DNA of 64,000 nt. It comes from an uncultured Aquimarina sp. (lineage in GTDB: Bacteria; Bacteroidota; Bacteroidia; Flavobacteriales; Flavobacteriaceae). The translations under genes were made by a program, and so were the position numbers. The notes under the pieces are model-generated. The model did no database searches. It saw only the letters and a list, made by a program, of their open reading frames with translations, and had not been told where the DNA came from. Location of the stretch: assembly GCA_947500505.1 (NCBI GenBank), contig CANMSL010000016.1:37556-101555 (forward strand). The letters are read 5' to 3'. Within the stretch, counting starts at the first letter, position 1. Every line of letters starts with the position of its first letter. Below are positions 1-8,927 of the stretch, piece by piece.

Positions 1-192
1 TTTGATAATGTAATTGAGTTGTCTTATATGAAAGAGGCAGATAAAGATTTTAAAATTATGCCATATGATGAAGGATTTGTAATTATGGTGAAAGGTGAAG
101 AATTTGAATATTCAGTGAAGAATAAAAATTATAAAGTAAAATCAGCTAATAAGGATTTCTTTATGATTGAGAGACAATCAGATTCTAAATAA
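1..192 (+). CDS. C-terminal end of an unidentified protein (partial)
   Basis: An open frame enters from the left edge and ends at a TAA at 190-192, giving the last 63 residues of a protein whose start lies outside the window. The visible part is charged (many Lys, Glu, Asp) with short hydrophobic alternations such as GFVIMVKG, which suggests a beta-rich soluble or secreted domain. No recognisable motif, cysteine pattern or membrane segment is present. It converges with the methyltransferase gene on the other strand about 58 bases downstream. I do not recognise the family and assign no function. Confidence 0.6.
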   Translation, partial: FDNVIELSYMKEADKDFKIMPYDEGFVIMVKGEEFEYSVKNKNYKVKSANKDFFMIERQSDSK

Positions 193-250
193 AATATCTT
201 ATATAGATAAATAAATATATTTTGAAATTCGGGTCACATTTAAATTAGTT

Positions 251-1444
251 TTAAATGTCGACCTGAATTTTTTTGCATACCAACACTATTTTCTTTGATT
301 CATAATTAGTTGTAAAGAATAGGTATAGATCACCTCCATCCATTATTTTAAATTTTTTTCTGATTTCTGATACAGTTTCAGGAAAATTACGCGTAGTGAT
401 ATTCGCCTTTGTAATATTTTCTTTTTTTAAAGTTTGTTTTTGATAAGGAAGCACTGATTGTATTTCAAAACTTCTTCCGGGAAACTCAATAAATATGTCA
501 GAAGTATATAGATGGGAGTTTTGGTGAAGTTTTTCTAGTCTATAAAAATTTGATATACTCTGAAAACCACCTGCTTTCATGATTGAGGCATTCGGTTCAT
601 AGATATATTTTTTTGGTAATGAGAGGTTAGAAGTATTAACGTTTTCTTCTTTTAGCGTAAAAGAGAATTCCTGTTTTGTTCCTTTATTAATATTGGCAGT
701 CTTAACAGTAACATCATGATTGCTATTTTTCTCTAAAATCCATAGTAATTCTTTTACCTCGTTGTTTATCGCTATTACGTGAATTTCTTTTACGCATTGC
801 AACGAATTTAATCCAGATTGTATATCTAGTAAAGGCGAGGTTTTGATTAGAATATTATTTGTCTTTGAAAATAAAAAATCCAAATGAGACGGAACATCGG
901 GCAAACAGTCTTCCAGAAAAAAAACTTTACCCTTATGATCATTTCTTCTGGAAGGATCTATATAAATCCAATCAACGGCATCTAATGATTCTAAAACTTT
1001 TAATCCGTCATCAGCATATAGTTTAATGTTATCTGCACCTAAAATTTTAAAATTATGAGCAGCAATTTTACTTAGCTCACCATTTAATTCGCAGTGGATA
1101 ACATTTTTCATTGTTTTTGAAAAATAGTAATCATCAATTCCTAAACCACCAGTAAGATCAATTAAGGTGTCACCGAAAACCAAATTACTTTTATAAATTG
1201 CTGTAGCTTCAGAAGAGGTCTGCTCCAGATTTAAAGTTGGTGGATAGTAAATGCCTCTGGTTTGATACCATAGAGGTATTTTTTTTTTGGCTTTTGATCT
1301 TCCATTAATTTGTTGTGCTAATTCCTGAATGCTCACATTCTCAAAAGGACTTCCAGCTAGTATTAATTTTGCTAAATCTTTAGTGTTATTAGATTTTTCA
1401 AAAATATAATCCTGTACCTCTGTATGTAAAATATGAATGTTCAA
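251..1444 (-). CDS. THUMP-like domain class I SAM-dependent methyltransferase
   Basis: A 397-residue protein with a Rossmann-type SAM-binding core in the middle third. The glycine-rich motif I reads DLTGGLGID, an acidic strand end (CELN) follows about 20 residues later, and a catalytic-loop-like IDPSRR comes after that. The C-terminal third resembles the THUMP-like domain of Bacteroidota methyltransferases related to the Porphyromonas PG_1098 type. RNA is the probable substrate by analogy with THUMP proteins, but the exact target is unknown. It starts 3 bases after the stop of the upstream permease gene, so it is the last gene of a minus-strand operon with the permease, and probably with the TrmH-like and DUF4159 genes. 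Family assignment is firm; substrate is inference. Confidence 0.8.
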   Translation of the reverse strand: MNIHILHTEVQDYIFEKSNNTKDLAKLILAGSPFENVSIQELAQQINGRSKAKKKIPLWYQTRGIYYPPTLNLEQTSSEATAIYKSNLVFGDTLIDLTGGLGIDDYYFSKTMKNVIHCELNGELSKIAAHNFKILGADNIKLYADDGLKVLESLDAVDWIYIDPSRRNDHKGKVFFLEDCLPDVPSHLDFLFSKTNNILIKTSPLLDIQSGLNSLQCVKEIHVIAINNEVKELLWILEKNSNHDVTVKTANINKGTKQEFSFTLKEENVNTSNLSLPKKYIYEPNASIMKAGGFQSISNFYRLEKLHQNSHLYTSDIFIEFPGRSFEIQSVLPYQKQTLKKENITKANITTRNFPETVSEIRKKFKIMDGGDLYLFFTTNYESKKIVLVCKKIQVDI

Positions 1445-1447
1445 TGA

Positions 1448-2536
1448 TTACAACTCTTTAGTCAATTGTTTTACAATTTTGTATTCTGACAAGAATTCTT
1501 GTGCGATAACTTTTATGGCTGTATAAAAAGGAATAGCAACAATTAGTCCTCCTATCCCAAAGAGTGCTCCGAATATCAGAATTGCCAGAAAAATTTCTAA
1601 AGGATGTGATTTAACACTGTTTCCGAAAATTAAAGGCTGATTTAGGAAATTATCTATTAATTGGATCACTACATATCCTATTAAAATATAAGTCAGTTTT
1701 GGTAAAATCACAGATTGGAAATCATATCCTAAATTACTGGTAGTAGCCAATATCAATACCAAAGCTCCCCCAAACAAAGGTCCTATGTAGGGAATTAGGT
1801 TAAAAATAGCTGCAATTAATGCTACTGCAATCGCATTATTGACACCAAAGATTAGCAAAAGAATAGTATATAAAACAAATAGAATTAAGATCTGGAGCAG
1901 TAAGCCCACAAAATATCGGGAAAGTAAATCCTTAATTTTATTGAAAGCCCTCATAAACTTTGTTTCATCTTCTTTTTTGGCAAAAACAAGCATACTATTT
2001 ACCAGTAGTCTACTGTCTTTCAATAAGAAAAACGAGATAAATAAAATAGAAAATAGTCCTATCAGTACAGCACCAAAACCACTTAAGAAATTGTTGATTA
2101 GGTTAGGAATTGCTTTCAGATCAAAGAATTCCATTAAATCCGATTGTTTGATTAATTCTACAAAGTTCAGCTTTTCTACATTAAAATAATCACTAATCTC
2201 TTGATTTAGACGATCCAGATCGTCACTTACTTCGTTAATATTAATAGTTCCGATCAACTGCCCTTGTTCGGTAACAATTGGAACGAATAAAAGAAATAAA
2301 CTAAAAAATAATCCAATAGTAATGAAGAGTGCAAAAAATACTGCAATAGTATTATTAAATTTTAATCTTTTTTTTAGGAATAAAACAAGTGGTCTGCCCA
2401 TTAATGAAATAACTGCCGCAAAGGTTATATATAGCAAAATGGACTGTATTTTATATAAAAACCATAATAGAGCAAGTATACCGACAATAATTGCTATTGC
2501 TCTAAGAATGCCGTATGCAATTGTTTTTGAATTCAT
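1448..2536 (-). CDS. AI-2E family transporter (PerM/YdiK-type permease)
   Basis: A 362-residue integral membrane protein with about seven or eight hydrophobic segments. The layout is typical of the AI-2E/UPF0118 family: two N-terminal helices, a soluble amphipathic stretch (about residues 95-150), then a C-terminal helix cluster containing the conserved LIPYIGPLFGG signature at about residue 248. Members export small molecules or ions; autoinducer-2 is established for only some of them, so the substrate cannot be read from the sequence. It lies between the TrmH-like gene (48 bases upstream) and the THUMP-like methyltransferase (3 bases downstream), all on the minus strand. Confidence 0.88.
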   Translation of the reverse strand: MNSKTIAYGILRAIAIIVGILALLWFLYKIQSILLYITFAAVISLMGRPLVLFLKKRLKFNNTIAVFFALFITIGLFFSLFLLFVPIVTEQGQLIGTININEVSDDLDRLNQEISDYFNVEKLNFVELIKQSDLMEFFDLKAIPNLINNFLSGFGAVLIGLFSILFISFFLLKDSRLLVNSMLVFAKKEDETKFMRAFNKIKDLLSRYFVGLLLQILILFVLYTILLLIFGVNNAIAVALIAAIFNLIPYIGPLFGGALVLILATTSNLGYDFQSVILPKLTYILIGYVVIQLIDNFLNQPLIFGNSVKSHPLEIFLAILIFGALFGIGGLIVAIPFYTAIKVIAQEFLSEYKIVKQLTKEL

Positions 2537-2583
2537 ATCTAAAAATTTTCAGAAAACGTAGTTTAATTTATTCGTTATATATT

Positions 2584-3105
2584 TTAGCCACTATTGGTCA
2601 TTAATTGTTTCGTAATTTCATAAAGAGCAATGCCAGTCGCTGTAGCCACATTCATGCTGCTATTGGTGCCATACATATTTATATGTACACTTTTTGCAAC
2701 ATTTGTTAACACATCTTCAGAAATCCCTAGATTTTCCTCACCGATGACTAATGCGATTTTGTCATTTACAGAGAAGAGATTTTCTGAAACCGGAATGCTA
2801 TTGTGTGTAATTTCCAGTCCAATAATTTTATACCCTTCAAATTTTAAAGTGTTGATTACTGATATAATATCCTTAGACTCTTGATATGGTACGATTTCCT
2901 GCGTAGCTCTTGCGGTACGTTGCATTCGTTTACTTACGACAGTAATATTTTCTCCACAGAAATAGATTTGTTCCACACCAAAACTATCAGCAATTCTAAA
3001 GATACTACCGATATTAGCAGGAGAGTTTACACGATCGCAGACAATTGTTATCGGAAATTTTTTTTTTGTAAAGATGGTATTGTTATGGTGTAGTTGCGTA
3101 GTCAT
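2584..3105 (-). CDS. TrmH/SpoU family RNA 2'-O-methyltransferase
   Basis: A 173-residue protein showing the three SPOUT/TrmH motifs in order: motif 1 with an N-x6-R core (SPANIGSIFRIADSFG, about residues 28-43), motif 2 (VIGEENLGIS, near residue 120) and motif 3 (NSSMNVATATGIALYE, near the C-terminus). The fold forms a trefoil knot that binds SAM and methylates a ribose 2'-OH of tRNA or rRNA. At this length it lacks the extra N-terminal substrate-binding domain of RlmB-type enzymes, so it is closer to the short TrmH or TrmL group. The exact nucleotide target is not predictable. It starts 4 bases after the stop of the DUF4159 gene, so the two are co-transcribed. Confidence 0.88.
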   Translation of the reverse strand: MTTQLHHNNTIFTKKKFPITIVCDRVNSPANIGSIFRIADSFGVEQIYFCGENITVVSKRMQRTARATQEIVPYQESKDIISVINTLKFEGYKIIGLEITHNSIPVSENLFSVNDKIALVIGEENLGISEDVLTNVAKSVHINMYGTNSSMNVATATGIALYEITKQLMTNSG

Positions 3106-3109
3106 TTAA

Positions 3110-3760
3110 TTAATTCTCGAAAGCGTATTTGATAATATTAGCCCCCATTTTCAAAGCTTTTTGACGAACTTCTTCTGGATCATTATGAATTTCGGGGTTT
3201 TCCCAACCATCACCCAAATCACTTTCGAAAGTAAACAGAAGCACCAACCTGCCTTCGTGGATGATCCCTAAAGCCTGTGGTCGCTCTCCATCGTGTTCGT
3301 GTATTTTGGGTAACCCTTGGGGAAATTTGTATTTCGAGGAAAAAATTGGATGTGATACTGGTAATTCTTTTAATTCATTATCAGGAAAAATCTTTATCAA
3401 CTCTTTTCTGACGTAGGGTTCCATACCATAGTTGTCATCAATATGCAAAAAACCGCCACTTACCAAATAGTTACGTAGATTCTCAGCGTCCTGCTCCGTA
3501 AAAAATACGTTTCCGTGACCAGTCATATGGATATATGGATACTGAAAAATATCTACACTCTCCGGTTTTACCGTTTTTGGTTTCGGACTCATCGCTGTTT
3601 GAATATTCTGATTACAGAAGCTGATAAGATTTGGTAATGCGGTGGGATTACTATACCAATCACCACCACCGTTGTATTGCAATACTGCAATATCTTGAGC
3701 TAATACAACATAAGAAAATAAAAATAAGTAAATAAAACCTGTAAGCTTTGTAATCATCAT
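3110..3760 (-). CDS. DUF4159 domain-containing secreted protein
   Basis: A 216-residue protein with an N-terminal signal peptide (LTGFIYLFLFSYVVLAQ) followed by a single DUF4159 domain. The domain carries the characteristic QYNGGGDWY, YPYIHMTGHGNVFFTEQ, GGFLHIDDNYGME and HEHDGERPQALGI blocks. DUF4159 resembles glutamine-amidotransferase-like or BatA-associated folds in other Bacteroidota, and the biochemical role is unknown. It is the first gene of the minus-strand set and faces the DUF1223 gene across a 40-base divergent gap. No clear promoter consensus was found there. Confidence 0.85.
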   Translation of the reverse strand: MMITKLTGFIYLFLFSYVVLAQDIAVLQYNGGGDWYSNPTALPNLISFCNQNIQTAMSPKPKTVKPESVDIFQYPYIHMTGHGNVFFTEQDAENLRNYLVSGGFLHIDDNYGMEPYVRKELIKIFPDNELKELPVSHPIFSSKYKFPQGLPKIHEHDGERPQALGIIHEGRLVLLFTFESDLGDGWENPEIHNDPEEVRQKALKMGANIIKYAFEN

Positions 3761-3800
3761 CGTCTAAATAATAGACTCTAAAAGTACTAAAATAAACAAG

Positions 3801-4520
3801 ATGATCAGAAACCTTTTGATACTATTAACGATCGTAATTTCCGGCCTTGTTACTGCTCAGGATGATAGCGAAACAATCGTGGTAATGGAATTATTTACCT
3901 CGCAAGGATGCAGCAGTTGTCCGCCGGCAGATGAATTATTGGATGCTATCAAAGAAAAATATGAAGATCATAATGTTTTTGTTTTATCATATCATGTGGA
4001 TTACTGGAATCGATTAGGTTGGAAAGATCCTTTTAGTAATGCAGCATTTAGCGATTATCAGAGACACTATGCCAAGCAGTTTAATAGTCGATCTATTTAT
4101 ACACCACAACTGGTAGTTAATGGCAGCGAACATTTTACGGGGTCTAACAATGCAAAAGTAATAGCAGCGATACGAAAGTATTCAAAATCTATAACAACCA
4201 ATATCATCAAAATTAAGGGTTTAAAGGAGGGAGATGATCAGATTATAATGGAATATAGGGTGGAAGGATCAACATTTAATCAGATTACATTTGCCTTAGT
4301 CGTGTCAAAAAAAACAACTAAAATCGGTAGCGGAGAGAATCGAAACAGAACCCTTAAAAACACCAATGTTGTTGTTAATCGTTTAGTTAAGAAGGATGCA
4401 TCTGGAGTTATCACATTATCCGTTCCTGATTGGATAAGCAATAGCGATAAATTATCAATTATTGCCTACACACAGAATGACAAATTAAAAACTACCGGCG
4501 CTACTAGAATAAGCATTTAA
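3801..4520 (+). CDS. DUF1223 domain-containing secreted thioredoxin-like protein
   Basis: A 239-residue protein with a signal peptide ending near residue 19 (GLVTAQ) and a thioredoxin-like fold. The ELFTSQGCSSCPPADELL segment holds a CxxC pair (Cys37, Cys40) in the redox-site position, followed by the family blocks SYHVDYWNRLGWKDPFS and RSIYTPQLVVNG. These are hallmarks of DUF1223 proteins, which are presumed periplasmic. Disulfide or redox activity is inferred from the CxxC and not established. A hairpin with a T-rich tail follows the stop. A roughly 205-base piece of this gene recurs 2 kb downstream as a decayed copy (6021-6226). Confidence 0.87.
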   Translation: MIRNLLILLTIVISGLVTAQDDSETIVVMELFTSQGCSSCPPADELLDAIKEKYEDHNVFVLSYHVDYWNRLGWKDPFSNAAFSDYQRHYAKQFNSRSIYTPQLVVNGSEHFTGSNNAKVIAAIRKYSKSITTNIIKIKGLKEGDDQIIMEYRVEGSTFNQITFALVVSKKTTKIGSGENRNRTLKNTNVVVNRLVKKDASGVITLSVPDWISNSDKLSIIAYTQNDKLKTTGATRISI

Positions 4521-4542
4521 TTCAATTCCCAAAACTGTATTC

Positions 4543-4574
4543 AAAACGCAACAATCATTGTTGTGGTTTTCTTT
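4543..4574 (+). terminator. Rho-independent-like terminator after the DUF1223 gene
   Basis: A stem of about nine pairs (CGCAACAA against TTGTTGTGG, one G-T pair) with a 3-base loop lies 23 bases after the stop codon and is followed by TTTTCTTTT. The spacing and tail fit an intrinsic terminator, but the stem is modest in GC content. Confidence 0.5.
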
Positions 4575-5058
4575 TGAAGGGAATTTTGCTTTTCTTTAAT
4601 AAAAAATGATGTAACCTTAATAGTAAACCATATTATACGTTTGTAAACAGTTACAATGTAATATATAGGAAAGATCTGTGTAATATTGCGTACATATGTT
4701 ACAAGTAAGCGTGTATATCAGAAAATTGAAATGTCCACTAAGATTATATTTGAATCAATTAAATTTCGGATCTAGATCAATGGTTTTGTTTATGAAAATG
4801 TTCTAATGAGTCTAAAAAGAAAAAATTGTACGCTTTGGACTCTTCTAAGCAGTGCTGTAAATGCTTTTATTTTTGTGAAGAAAGATTTATAGCCAAAACA
4901 TCTTCATACGAACTTAACTAGTTGCACTAAGATTTTTATTTTTTACGTCTTTAGACTGGTTACTGGAATAAAAATTCATAGGAGGTCCGACTAAATAGAA
5001 TGGTTATTATATTCTTGGTAAAACGCAATGCTTACAAAAAGGAAAAGTTAGCAACCAA

Positions 5059-5090
5059 TGCCTACCTGCCTGCCATCCGCCAGGTAGGCA
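5059..5090. repeat. REP-like GC-rich palindrome
   Basis: TGCCTACCTG (5059-5068) and CAGGTAGGCA (5081-5090) are a perfect 10-base inverted repeat around a 12-base loop. The loop begins CCTGCC and so partly repeats the arm. It is strikingly GC-rich for this AT-rich window. Its form is like the intergenic repetitive palindromes seen in many Flavobacteriia. It has no T-tract, so terminator function is unlikely. Only one copy was noticed in this window. Confidence 0.6.
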
Positions 5091-5249
5091 GGGAAAAATC
5101 GAAAAGGAAACTAACATTTTGCTCTGTTACGAAACATGTATTCAATGTTATAAGGAATTCTTAGCTTTTTTTCACTGGATTCAGGGAAGCATACATTTTG
5201 AAATGTTTCAATATTTGTAATTGAAACTAATCTCAATAATATTCAGAAA

Positions 5250-5921
5250 ATGAAGTATAAGCTACTTATTCTTTTTTCCATTTCTTTGCTTTTTTCTTCT
5301 TGTCTAGCTCTTATCTTCGACTATGTTCAAGTTCAATGCAGAAAATATACATTAGCTAATGAATTATTTTGGTTTCAGGGAGATGTCCTAACTGAATATA
5401 TTTTCGTTAATAAATCTACGAATAAGGAAAGAAAATTTTATCTCAGGAACAGATATCTTTCGCATATGGAAGATTATACGTATATAAAAGATAATGAAGA
5501 AGATGACTGTGGTTGTTACGATATATCTTCACAAATATTGGTTGGAGATAAAGATACTATACAAATAATGAATACATCTAGGCACGGAAACATTAATAGT
5601 ACTTATTCACATAATGAGGAAAGTTTTACCTTAAAATTTGGTAATACTAAAGATGTTATCACCACTGATACCTCTGATATAACTATGAGTACGATTATTG
5701 TTAAAGGAGTTGAGGTTAAGACTAAAATATTTGTAAGTGAGCTTGGAGGGATTAAAACTGTGCTTACCATTGGGCAGGGTATTGGACCTATTAAAATTGA
5801 ATTTTATAATGGGGAAACTTGGGAAAGAAAAGAGATTAAAATTGATAAAATAGCACCAGCTATAAACTACGACTATTTTAGTATTGAATGTAATGATATC
5901 TTGAAAAATGCGAACTATTAG
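5250..5921 (+). CDS. Hypothetical lipoprotein
   Basis: A 223-residue protein with a lysine-rich N-terminus, a hydrophobic stretch and a lipobox-like LLFSSC placing the lipidated cysteine at residue 18, which predicts an envelope lipoprotein. The mature part is rich in beta-type sequence and contains a DDCGCYD cysteine cluster near residue 90. I do not recognise the family. It is bracketed on the left by a palindrome and an empty 700-base stretch and on the right by a decayed DUF1223 copy, so it sits in an accessory, rearranged patch. It was possibly brought in by the same event that duplicated the DUF1223 segment (inference). Confidence 0.6.
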   Translation: MKYKLLILFSISLLFSSCLALIFDYVQVQCRKYTLANELFWFQGDVLTEYIFVNKSTNKERKFYLRNRYLSHMEDYTYIKDNEEDDCGCYDISSQILVGDKDTIQIMNTSRHGNINSTYSHNEESFTLKFGNTKDVITTDTSDITMSTIIVKGVEVKTKIFVSELGGIKTVLTIGQGIGPIKIEFYNGETWERKEIKIDKIAPAINYDYFSIECNDILKNANY

Positions 5922-6020
5922 TAAGTTGATCAAGAACCCTATAACGTAAATTTTCAATCAAAAACCTGATTTCGATACCCTGCGTTCGTTTCAGAAAGCA
6001 ATTGTATTAACGATTTTCTC

Positions 6021-6226
6021 TTTAGTAATGCAGCTTTTAGCGATTATCAGAGAGACTATGCCAAGTAGTTTAATACGTGATCTATTTATACACCGCAACT
6101 GGTAGTTAATGGCAGCGAACATTTTACGGGGTCTAACAATACAAAAGTACTAGAAGCGATACGAAAGTATTCAAAATCTATATGAACCAATATCATCAAA
6201 CTTAAGGGTTTAAAAAAGGAAGATTA
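6021..6226 (+). pseudogene. Decayed partial copy of the DUF1223 gene
   Basis: This segment aligns without gaps to 4032-4237 of the intact DUF1223 gene at a constant offset of 1989 bases, with about 17 mismatches by hand count (roughly 92% identity). In the parental frame it carries two nonsense codons: CAG to TAG at 6066-6068 and ACA to TGA at 6183-6185. Neither the signal peptide and CxxC region nor the C-terminal half is present. It is therefore a dead internal fragment from a recent local duplication. Confidence 0.9.
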
Positions 6227-6306
6227 AGGGCAAGTAAAAAAGTATTATAGATTGATGAAAAGAATTCTTCTTTCTTTATTATAATAAAATATTAATCACG
6301 AAATTT

Positions 6307-6362
6307 ATATCAAACTATTTATATCAAACTATTTATATCAAACTATTTATATCAAACTATTT
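6307..6362. repeat. Tandem repeat, 4 x 14 bases
   Basis: Four consecutive identical copies of ATATCAAACTATTT occupy 6307-6362, flanked by partial matches (TTTATAT before, ATAACA after). The array lies 82 bases upstream of the NTF2-like lipoprotein gene and does not encode anything. It could vary in copy number by slippage and alter promoter spacing. Confidence 0.9.
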
Positions 6363-6444
6363 ATAACAAGAGTATTTTGATCAATTAAAGTGTTGATTAA
6401 TGTTCAGTAAACTTATTTTATAATTACAGGGAGTTCTTAATACT

Positions 6445-6957
6445 ATGCCGCTACACAAACTTTTAGTCTTTATTTTCGTGACCGTCTTATGCGTAAGCTG
6501 CGCGAAAGATAAAAATAACTTTGTAAAGAATATACAAAGTCAGCCGATGGATTTTGAAAAAGAGAAACAAGCTATTTTAACAACGCTACATAATGAAACC
6601 AAAGCAGCTTTTCAAAGAGACTATGAAAGCTGGAAGAACTATTGGGTACACGATTCAACTATTTCTAAAACATACATAAATTTTGAGGAAAATAGTTTTT
6701 CGGAATCTGTTGGATGGAACGAGATTAGCAGTTTTGTTAAAATGTTTATAGAAGAGCATCCTGAACCAGAACCCATTCCGGAATTAGTAAAAGAGATTGA
6801 AGTTAGGTTATACCAAAACGGTGCGTGGGTTACTTACGAACAACAAGATTCACTTAGAGGATTAAAACGAGAAACAAGACTTATGGAAAAATCAAATGGG
6901 ACCTGGAGAATTGCAGGAATGCATACAACAATCTATGGATCTAAAAAGCGAGATTAA
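6445..6957 (+). CDS. NTF2/SnoaL-like lipoprotein
   Basis: A 170-residue protein with a short signal peptide and a lipobox (VLCVSC, lipid cysteine at residue 19). The mature domain has the NTF2-like cone pattern: an N-terminal helix with KQAILTTLHNETKAAFQRDYESW, a WVHDSTIS strand, and a C-terminal QNGAWVTYEQQDSLRG to NGTWRIAGMHTTIYG pair of strands. Such domains bind small ligands or act as adaptors, and no catalytic residues are assignable. It stands alone downstream of a tandem repeat. Confidence 0.7.
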   Translation: MPLHKLLVFIFVTVLCVSCAKDKNNFVKNIQSQPMDFEKEKQAILTTLHNETKAAFQRDYESWKNYWVHDSTISKTYINFEENSFSESVGWNEISSFVKMFIEEHPEPEPIPELVKEIEVRLYQNGAWVTYEQQDSLRGLKRETRLMEKSNGTWRIAGMHTTIYGSKKRD

Positions 6958-7100
6958 GAATTTGATAAAATCAGCAATTAGATCAGGAAAATGGTCATAA
7001 ATATCTACATTTTCCTTCGATTATGAAGCTTTATTAGATTTACTATCTTAGCGTATCATCTTATGGTGAAAATCAATCACATTCACATAAATCATTCATC

Positions 7101-8927
7101 ATGGCAAAAAAACGTACCTGGAAATTTTGGACCTCAAGAACGTTACTCATTATTTTGGTTTTGGGATTACTTTGGTTAGTAAACCTTATCTGGTTTCGAC
7201 CATTTAACATAAATCACTTTTATGATAAGGTATTTATAGAACTAGCTTTAGACAGTCCCGAACTCACAACATCTATGGGTATTCCTGTAATCTATGACTG
7301 GTCTAAGGATGAATTAGATGATATCTCTGATGCAAAACAATGGGAAACTTTCAATAATATGAAAGAAGACTATAACACTTTACAAAGCTATAATTTTGAA
7401 AACCAGTCAGAAGCCAATCAGTTAAATACAAGGATTTTAAAGTTTTATCTGGAAGGGTTAATGGATGGCGAGCGTTTTTTCTATCATGATTATCCTGTGA
7501 ATCAAATGGGAGGAGAGCAGAGTTCGCTACCAAGCTTAATGGAAAATTCGCATAAACTTAGAGATAAAAGTGATGCTGAAGCCTATATCACACGTTTATC
7601 GCTTTTTGATACCAAGTTTGATCAATTAATTGAGAATTTAAAAATAAGGGAGGATAAAGGAATCATTCCTCCTAAGTTTGTTATAGAGCGTGTATTAGAT
7701 GAAATGAATGGTTTCGTTGGTGAGAAAAAATCAAATATTCTATATACCAATTTCGAAACTAAAATTGACAAATTAGAGGAGTTGTCTCAAGAAGAAAAGG
7801 ATATACTTAAAAAACAAGTAGAAGAAGAAATAGAAACCACTGTTTTTGGTGCGTATAAAAAACTTACTGCATATTTCGAACAGCTTAAAGTAAAAGCAAC
7901 CACAGAAGACGGAGTATGGAAATTACCTGATGGCGAAGCATATTATCGTTATCAGTTAAAGCAACGTACTACGACGGATCTAGACCCCGAAGAAGTACAT
8001 CAGATTGGATTATCAGAAGTAGCAAGGATAAAGAGCGAAATGCTTGAGATACTTTCTGCAGAAGGATATGCCGATTCTACAAAAACACTGGGAGCTATTA
8101 TCCAGGAATTAAATAAAGAAGAACGTTTTCTTTTTCCAAATAATGATGAAGGAAGACAGATGGTGCTCGATGAATATGATCGTATACTATCCGAAATCAG
8201 TGCAGGTCTGGACGATGCTTTTGATATCAGACCAAAAGCGGGTCTAGAGGTAAAACGAGTTCCAGAGTTTAAAGAAGAAGGGTCCGCTGGTGCATATTAT
8301 AACAGACCTGCTATGGATGGTTCTCGTGGTGGTGTTTTTTACGCAAACCTGAGAAACGTTCATGAATCTGTGAAATTTGGTATGAAAACATTGGCCTATC
8401 ACGAAGGAGTACCAGGACATCATTTTCAAATCGCTATTCAGTCAGAACTGGAAGGAGTTCCTATTTTTAGAACGATAGGTCTTTTTACATCATATATTGA
8501 AGGTTGGGCTTTATACTCTGAACAATTAGCTTGGGAACTTGGTTTTTATGAAAATGATCCTTTCGGAAACTTGGGTAGATTACAAGCTGAGATGTTTAGA
8601 GCAGTTCGTCTTGTAGTCGATACAGGTATTCATCATAAAAAATGGACCAGAGAACAGGCAATTGATTATATGGTGCAGAATACTGGAATGACCACTACTG
8701 AAGTGGCCACAGAAATAGAACGATATATCGTTTGGCCTGGACAGGCTTGTGCCTATAAGATCGGGATGCTTAAAATCCTTGAACTGAGAGAAAAAGCAAA
8801 ACAAAAGCTGGGTGATCGTTTTGACTTAAGTGATTTTCATAATGCAGTTTTGAAAAATGGAGCAGTGCCGTTGGATATTCTCGAAGAGATTATTGATGCA
8901 TATATAAAGGATATTCAAAAGAAATAG
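7101..8927 (+). CDS. DUF885 family protein (predicted zinc-dependent peptidase)
   Basis: A 608-residue protein with an N-terminal membrane anchor or uncleaved signal (residues about 11-30, LLIILVLGLLWLVNLIW) and a long helical DUF885 domain. The family signature HEGVPGHHFQ lies at about residue 434 and resembles a metallopeptidase HExxH-type zinc site. A downstream EGWALYSEQLAWE, about 35 residues later, supplies a further glutamate. DUF885 proteins are predicted periplasmic or surface peptidases, distantly like carboxypeptidase Taq, with unproven substrates. Length is normal for the family. It is monocistronic. Confidence 0.88.
   Translation: MAKKRTWKFWTSRTLLIILVLGLLWLVNLIWFRPFNINHFYDKVFIELALDSPELTTSMGIPVIYDWSKDELDDISDAKQWETFNNMKEDYNTLQSYNFENQSEANQLNTRILKFYLEGLMDGERFFYHDYPVNQMGGEQSSLPSLMENSHKLRDKSDAEAYITRLSLFDTKFDQLIENLKIREDKGIIPPKFVIERVLDEMNGFVGEKKSNILYTNFETKIDKLEELSQEEKDILKKQVEEEIETTVFGAYKKLTAYFEQLKVKATTEDGVWKLPDGEAYYRYQLKQRTTTDLDPEEVHQIGLSEVARIKSEMLEILSAEGYADSTKTLGAIIQELNKEERFLFPNNDEGRQMVLDEYDRILSEISAGLDDAFDIRPKAGLEVKRVPEFKEEGSAGAYYNRPAMDGSRGGVFYANLRNVHESVKFGMKTLAYHEGVPGHHFQIAIQSELEGVPIFRTIGLFTSYIEGWALYSEQLAWELGFYENDPFGNLGRLQAEMFRAVRLVVDTGIHHKKWTREQAIDYMVQNTGMTTTEVATEIERYIVWPGQACAYKIGMLKILELREKAKQKLGDRFDLSDFHNAVLKNGAVPLDILEEIIDAYIKDIQKK

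Larger units (their letters stand above)
4521..5249. other. 729-base region without a convincing gene
   Basis: Between the DUF1223 gene and the next lipoprotein there is no open frame of useful length on either strand. The region holds the terminator-like hairpin at its left end and a GC-rich palindrome at 5059-5090. The rest is AT-rich DNA with frequent stops in all frames. Decayed gene copies flank it on the right, so it may be eroded sequence, but I cannot identify a parent. Confidence 0.6.
5922..6444. other. Intergenic stretch with gene relic and tandem repeat
   Basis: The 523 bases between the two lipoprotein genes contain no intact gene. They hold the decayed DUF1223 fragment (6021-6226) and a four-copy 14-base tandem repeat (6307-6362). 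The remaining AT-rich sequence shows no clear promoter for the following gene. Confidence 0.7.

Noticed and set aside
1839..2189. Plus-strand open frames within the AI-2E permease gene
   Set aside because: They are antisense to a well-supported gene and lack any family character.
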